The position numbers were made by a program, and so were the translations under genes. From Mucilaginibacter sp. UBA4741 (GTDB lineage: Bacteria; Bacteroidota; Bacteroidia; Sphingobacteriales; Sphingobacteriaceae), in the NCBI GenBank assembly GCA_002403905.1, contig DHIR01000013.1, forward strand, positions 12,006 through 30,756: a DNA stretch of 18,751 nt. The letters run 5' to 3'. Positions 15,812 to 18,751 of the stretch are shown in pieces. The notes beneath the pieces are model-generated. The model did no database searches. It was given only the letters and a program-made list of their open reading frames with translations, and had not been told where the DNA came from. Position 1 is the stretch's first letter. Every line of letters begins with the position of its first letter.

Positions 15812-15898
15812 GGTGAGGTGCCTGAGAGGCCGAAAGGATCAGTTTGCTAAACTGACGTACGGGAAACTGTACCGAGGGTTCGAATCCCTCCCTCACCG
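15812..15898 (+). tRNA. tRNA-Ser (anticodon GCT)
   Basis: An 87-nt class II tRNA. The acceptor GGTGAGG (15812-15818) pairs with CCTCACC (15891-15897), with discriminator G and no encoded CCA. The anticodon arm is TCAGT-TTGCTAA-ACTGA with anticodon GCT, reading AGC/AGU codons. There is a long variable arm (GTAC/GTAC stem) and the T arm GAGGG-TTCGAAT-CCCTC. It has its own promoter upstream and terminator downstream. It is the probable integration site of the neighbouring element. Confidence 0.97.
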
Positions 15899-15922
15899 CG
15901 GATATCAATATCAAAGTACACT

Positions 15923-15962
15923 AAAAGCCTGCAAATCAAATGATTGCAGGCTTTTGTTTTTT
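15923..15962 (+). terminator. Rho-independent terminator after tRNA-Ser
   Basis: A 12-bp stem AAAAGCCTGCAA/TTGCAGGCTTTT with a 9-nt loop, followed by GTTTTTT. It begins 24 nt after the tRNA. Confidence 0.9.
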
Positions 15963-16008
15963 AGTCAAAACCCCATTTTATCCACCAATTCGCATAAAAA
16001 AGGAGCGT

Positions 16009-16050
16009 AATTCGGTGAGTAAAATAAGGAAAATTCTTACTCACCGAATT
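16009..16050. repeat. 14-bp perfect inverted repeat containing the tRNA acceptor 7-mer
   Basis: AATTCGGTGAGTAA (16009-16022) and TTACTCACCGAATT (16037-16050) separated by 14 nt. CGGTGAG and CTCACCG also occur at the 5' (15811-15817) and 3' (15892-15898) ends of the tRNA-Ser gene. It lies between that gene and the integrase promoter, so it may be an integrase core-type site or part of the attachment region. The absence of a T-tract argues against a terminator. Confidence 0.6.
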
Positions 16051-16094
16051 CTTTATATCCATTTGATTATCAACCTGTTCAATCATTGAACATC

Positions 16095-16125
16095 TTGTTT
16101 GAGATTACTTGTAAGCTTAGTTTTG
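16095..16125 (+). promoter_or_regulatory. Promoter of the integrase gene
   Basis: TTG (16095-16097) - 20 nt - TAGTTTTG (16118-16125), an exact -7 consensus. It lies 23 nt upstream of the ATG at 16149 and downstream of the alternative ATG at 16086, which therefore would not be transcribed from it. Confidence 0.65.
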
Positions 16126-16148
16126 TTTCACTTTTTAATTCATTAATT

Positions 16149-17366
16149 ATGAAAACTACTTTCAGCTTGCTTTTTTACTTAAAAAAGCCAAAAATTCAGC
16201 AAAATGGACTGGTAGCCATTTATTTGCGTATTACCGTCAATGGTAAACGCGCCGAAACCACATCAGGGCGGGAATGCCTGCCAGCCAATTGGAATAGTTC
16301 CGCCGGGCGCTTACGTGGCACAAAAGAAGAAGTCAAATCCTTTAACACTTACCTCGACAATCTGCAAACACAGGTTTACGAAGCCCATCGCATCTTAACA
16401 GAAGCTGGTGGCGCGATCACGGCAGAAGCCTTAAAAAATAAGCTTCTGGGAAAAAGTGAAAAGTCCAGAATACTGATCAGTATTTTTAAAGAACATAATC
16501 GCAAAATGGCCGGCCTTGTTGGAAACGGTTATGCACCGGGAACACTCACCTGTTTTGAAACAACCTTAAAACATACCGAAGACTTTTTGGTATGGAAATA
16601 TAAAGCCACAGATATCGATATTAAAAAGATCGATCATGAATTCATTACTAATTTTGAGTATTACATCCGTTCTGAAAAAAAATGCGGTAATAACTCAACA
16701 GTCAAATACATCAAAAATTTTAAAAAGATCATTCGCATCTGTTTGGCGAGCGGCTGGTTAAGCAGTGACCCGTTCTTAAACTATAAAGCCAATATGAAAG
16801 TGGTGACAAAAGTTTATTTAAATCAGGAAGAGTTAAATAAAATGGCAAAAAAAGATTTCGATAATGAACGGCTTAGCCAGGTTCGGGATATTTTTTTATT
16901 TAGTTGTTATACTGGATTAGCTTATGCGGATGTACAAAAATTAAAAAGAACGGAAATATTCAAGGGCGACGATGGGGAAATGTGGGTAATCATTAAACGG
17001 CAAAAAACGGCTACTCCAAGCCGGATACCGCTGTTACCGGTGGCTTTAAATATCTTAAATAAATACGCAGATCATCCGGTATGCGCTCATAATGGAAAGG
17101 CGCTTCCGGTTTCTACCAATCAAAAGATGAATGCTTATCTCAAAGAAATATCAAATATCTGTACCCTTAATAAAATGCTCACCTATCATATTGCCCGCTA
17201 TACGTTTGCAACAACCGTAACGCTTTCCAATGGCGTGCCTATAGAAACCGTGAGTAAAATGTTAGGGCATACGAATATCAAAACTACACAGCACTATGCA
17301 AAGGTGCTGGATTTGAAAGTAAGCCAGGATATGGCCTTACTCAAACAGAAGTACGCTACAATTTAA
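16149..17366 (+). CDS. Tyrosine recombinase (integrase), CTnDOT/IntDOT type
   Basis: A 405-aa site-specific recombinase that would integrate and excise the element at tRNA-Ser. An N-terminal arm-binding domain (MKTTFSLLFYLKKPKIQ, about 1-80) is followed by a SAM-like core-binding domain (about 105-210) and the catalytic domain. Catalytic residues are K286 (KRQKT), H347-x-x-R350 (YHIARYTFA), H374 (MLGHTNI) and nucleophile Y383 (TQHYAKV). At the Arg I position the motif reads CYTGLAYADV, with Ala258 replacing Arg. An Arg at 246 (SQVRDIF) sits where IntDOT is known, as I recall, to carry a substitute. An upstream ATG at 16086 would add 21 atypical residues; I chose 16149 because of the family N-terminus and the promoter position. 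Confidence 0.95.
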   Translation: MKTTFSLLFYLKKPKIQQNGLVAIYLRITVNGKRAETTSGRECLPANWNSSAGRLRGTKEEVKSFNTYLDNLQTQVYEAHRILTEAGGAITAEALKNKLLGKSEKSRILISIFKEHNRKMAGLVGNGYAPGTLTCFETTLKHTEDFLVWKYKATDIDIKKIDHEFITNFEYYIRSEKKCGNNSTVKYIKNFKKIIRICLASGWLSSDPFLNYKANMKVVTKVYLNQEELNKMAKKDFDNERLSQVRDIFLFSCYTGLAYADVQKLKRTEIFKGDDGEMWVIIKRQKTATPSRIPLLPVALNILNKYADHPVCAHNGKALPVSTNQKMNAYLKEISNICTLNKMLTYHIARYTFATTVTLSNGVPIETVSKMLGHTNIKTTQHYAKVLDLKVSQDMALLKQKYATI

Positions 17367-17403
17367 TTAACCCAATTACAAACCATCAATTGTTAAATAT
17401 CGT

Positions 17404-17419
17404 ACAATATTGGTATTGT
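17404..17419 (+). promoter_or_regulatory. Possible operator upstream of the toxin-antitoxin pair
   Basis: ACAATA-TTGG-TATTGT, a perfect 6-bp inverted repeat, 25 nt before the ATG at 17445. Antitoxins commonly repress their own operon through such sites. It overlaps the alternative GTG start (17418), favouring the ATG. No clear -7 box was found. Confidence 0.4.
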
Positions 17420-17444
17420 GGAAAGTTCTGATTACCTTTACAGT

Positions 17445-17951
17445 ATGCAAACAGCCGAAGATAATGGCCGCAGGGTGGTACTGGTTCAATGGAAGAAATT
17501 GGCAGAAAATACGATAGAAGTATTTTCCAGCCTGAAAAACTTTTGTGACAGCCACCCGGCATATAATTATAATACGCTAAGCAATTACTTCTCCAAAAAG
17601 AAAACAGCATACGAGAATGAGGAGATCAGGCTGGAAAGAAAGCCGATACAGGTAAAATCCCCCAAACCCGATCTTCCAAAACGATTGTTTTGGGAGTTTG
17701 ATTATGACACGTTCGACTGGCAGCGAAGCTACCGCGCCGTTATCGAACGTGTGATTGAATTTGGTATGCCCGAAGAATTAGAGGTCATGATCGATTTTTA
17801 TGGACGGGCAAGAGTGGTAAAGGCACTAAAGGCCGATATACCTTACCTGACCAATATGGGGGTAGAAACCGCATGTACTTATTTTCAGTTGAACAAAACT
17901 GAACTCAAATGTTATACAAAGAAACAGTCCACGAAAGAACATTGGATCTGA
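17445..17951 (+). CDS. Putative AbiEi-like antitoxin with DUF6922-type C-terminal domain
   Basis: 168 aa from the ATG giving MQTAEDNGRRVVLVQW; a GTG at 17418 would add nine residues. There are two visible parts. The N-terminal about 70 residues carry VQWKKLAENTIEVFSSLKNFCDS, then YNTLSNYFSKKKTAYENEEIRLERK, a small, possibly DNA-binding domain seen in Bacteroidota proteins. The C-terminal half has LFWEFDYDTFDWQRSYRAVIERVIEFG and IDFYGRARVVKAL, the pattern I associate with DUF6922 proteins paired with AbiEii toxins. It overlaps the toxin start by 43 nt, implying coupled translation. Role as antitoxin and autoregulator is inferred from the pairing. It follows the integrase and so is probably island cargo. 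Confidence 0.72.
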   Translation: MQTAEDNGRRVVLVQWKKLAENTIEVFSSLKNFCDSHPAYNYNTLSNYFSKKKTAYENEEIRLERKPIQVKSPKPDLPKRLFWEFDYDTFDWQRSYRAVIERVIEFGMPEELEVMIDFYGRARVVKALKADIPYLTNMGVETACTYFQLNKTELKCYTKKQSTKEHWI

Positions 17952-18607
17952 TCCGTCGCCTGATGGATGACGAAAAATTAAAGGATTTTTATTTAGTAGG
18001 AGGAACGGCGCTGGCGCTGATGTTAGGTCATCGCATGTCGGTAGACATCGACCTGTTTACCACTGCGGAGTTTAACGGCGATGAGACCGCAAGATACCTC
18101 AGAGACAATTATAACGCAGTATTTAAGAACTTCCGCAACAATTATATTGCTGGGTATATGGAAGACATCCAGTTTGATATGCTGATACACCAATACCCCC
18201 ATATTAATCCACTGGTAAACGCCGAAGGGATCAGGATGTCAAGTCTTGAAGATATAGCCGCTATGAAAATTAATGCAATAGCGGGTAACGGGTCGAGGAT
18301 CAAAGATTTTGTTGACATACATTACTTGTTAAAAGTAATTTCCTATGAACAGATGCTGGATGCCTATTCAGCAAAATATCCAAATATTGATGTTAAACAA
18401 GCCCGGATGTCACTACTTTATTTCGACGATATCGATTTTACCACAAAGGTAGTGTTGATGAAAGATGTCTTTAAATGGAATGAAGTCAAAAACAGCATCA
18501 AAAATGCCAGCGAACAGTATGACCGGATATTAAAAAATGCATTGAAGCCTGAAGAAAAGACTGAAACAAAACAAGGACTCGCCCGAAAAAGGGGTTTGCG
18601 TCCGTAG
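17909..18607 (+). CDS. AbiEii-type nucleotidyltransferase toxin
   Basis: A 232-aa protein of the AbiEii/AbiGii (DUF1814) nucleotidyltransferase family, the toxin of type IV-like toxin-antitoxin and abortive-infection systems. The NTase core is clear: FYLVGGTALALMLGHRM (27-43) with the GG motif, and the metal-binding VDIDLF (D46, D48). The family's later segment MKINAIAGNGSRIKDFVDIHYLL supplies Lys and Asp positions. AbiEii homologues modify RNA such as tRNA 3' ends; the target here is unknown. The C-terminus ends in a Lys/Arg-rich tail (KTETKQGLARKRGLRP) not needed for the fold, whose DNA lies next to a leftward promoter. It is the second gene of the pair, overlapping the antitoxin by 43 nt. 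Confidence 0.88.
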   Translation: MLYKETVHERTLDLIRRLMDDEKLKDFYLVGGTALALMLGHRMSVDIDLFTTAEFNGDETARYLRDNYNAVFKNFRNNYIAGYMEDIQFDMLIHQYPHINPLVNAEGIRMSSLEDIAAMKINAIAGNGSRIKDFVDIHYLLKVISYEQMLDAYSAKYPNIDVKQARMSLLYFDDIDFTTKVVLMKDVFKWNEVKNSIKNASEQYDRILKNALKPEEKTETKQGLARKRGLRP

Positions 18608-18751
18608 TAAGCCGCCTTACCTACACACTCATTGGCATTACATTCCATATTCACCTGTGCCGCAAAGATAGCCCGCCGCCGGGATAAAATTCAAGCATAT
18701 ATGTTAAAGCGTTGTTCAATAATTTAGCAACAAAAACATAAGCTTATGCAA
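18608..18751. other. Intergenic stretch at right edge with leftward promoter and palindrome
   Basis: No gene is assigned in these 144 nt. They hold the leftward promoter (18663-18694), a GTG/ATG-started minus-strand ORF beginning at 18654 that runs antisense through the toxin 3' end, and a perfect 12-bp palindrome CATAAGCTTATG (18737-18748). An ATG within the palindrome (18746) could begin a gene beyond the window, which cannot be judged. Confidence 0.4.
18663..18694 (-). promoter_or_regulatory. Leftward promoter antisense to the AbiEii gene
   Basis: On the minus strand, TTG (18692-18694) - 21 nt - TATCTTTG (18663-18670), the same elements and spacing as the SPFH promoter. Transcription would start near 18657 and run into the 3' end of the toxin gene on the opposite strand. 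Confidence 0.55.

Noticed and set aside
16009..16050. Inverted repeat as a second rho-independent terminator
   Set aside because: There is no T-tract after either arm, and a good terminator already follows the tRNA.
16086..16148. Longer N-terminus of the integrase (ATG at 16086)
   Set aside because: The extra 21 residues are not typical of the family and the start lies upstream of the promoter at 16095-16125.
18608..18751. Right attachment site of the island
   Set aside because: No sequence resembling the tRNA-Ser 3' end occurs in this stretch.
1..18751. CRISPR array, rRNA, IS element or riboswitch
   Set aside because: I saw no regularly spaced repeats, transposase gene, rRNA sequence or recognisable aptamer; the repeats present are short intergenic units.

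Overview
The window looks like chromosome of a member of the Bacteroidota, most likely Sphingobacteriaceae (Mucilaginibacter/Pedobacter type). The reasons are the AT-rich genes without clear Shine-Dalgarno sequences, promoters of the Bacteroidota form TTG/TTTG-N18-21-TAnnTTTG, a GH92 alpha-mannosidase, a POT peptide transporter, a PgpH-like 7TM-HD protein and a CTnDOT-like integrase. The placement is inferred from gene content and motifs only.

Left part (1-12 kb): partial queG (minus), a small acidic ORF (plus), then a long run of minus-strand genes. Reading in the direction of transcription these are ruvB, a secreted GH92 mannosidase, a secreted Gfo/Idh/MocA protein overlapping it by 11 nt, and a secreted polysaccharide deacetylase (a small glycan-processing group). 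Upstream of ruvB lie a DPM1-like GT2 mannosyltransferase, a POT-family peptide/H+ symporter, a secreted protein of unknown function and an acetyl-CoA acetyltransferase. Intergenic gaps hold G/C-rich and 'attagagattaaagatta' type repeats and several hairpins.

Centre (11.4-13.7 kb): a tight four-gene minus-strand operon with gaps of 5, 3 and 2 nt. It encodes an SPFH/band-7 membrane protein, two paralogous proteins that look like LURP-one/scramblase-type (tubby-fold) proteins, and a 57-aa Arc-like ribbon-helix-helix protein. Its promoter carries a perfect 8-bp inverted repeat wrapped around the -7 box, an arrangement expected for autorepression, and the operon ends in a perfect 14-bp hairpin. 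This is the best candidate in the window for a poorly described system. Divergently transcribed is a PgpH-like 7TM-HD phosphodiesterase, probably for c-di-AMP.

Right part (15.7 kb to end): tRNA-Ser(GCT) with its own promoter and terminator is followed by a tyrosine recombinase of the IntDOT type and an AbiEi/AbiEii-like toxin-antitoxin pair whose genes overlap by 43 nt. This looks like the left end of a tRNA-integrated genomic island whose other end lies beyond the window. A consensus-quality promoter at the right edge fires leftwards into the toxin gene's 3' end, antisense to it.
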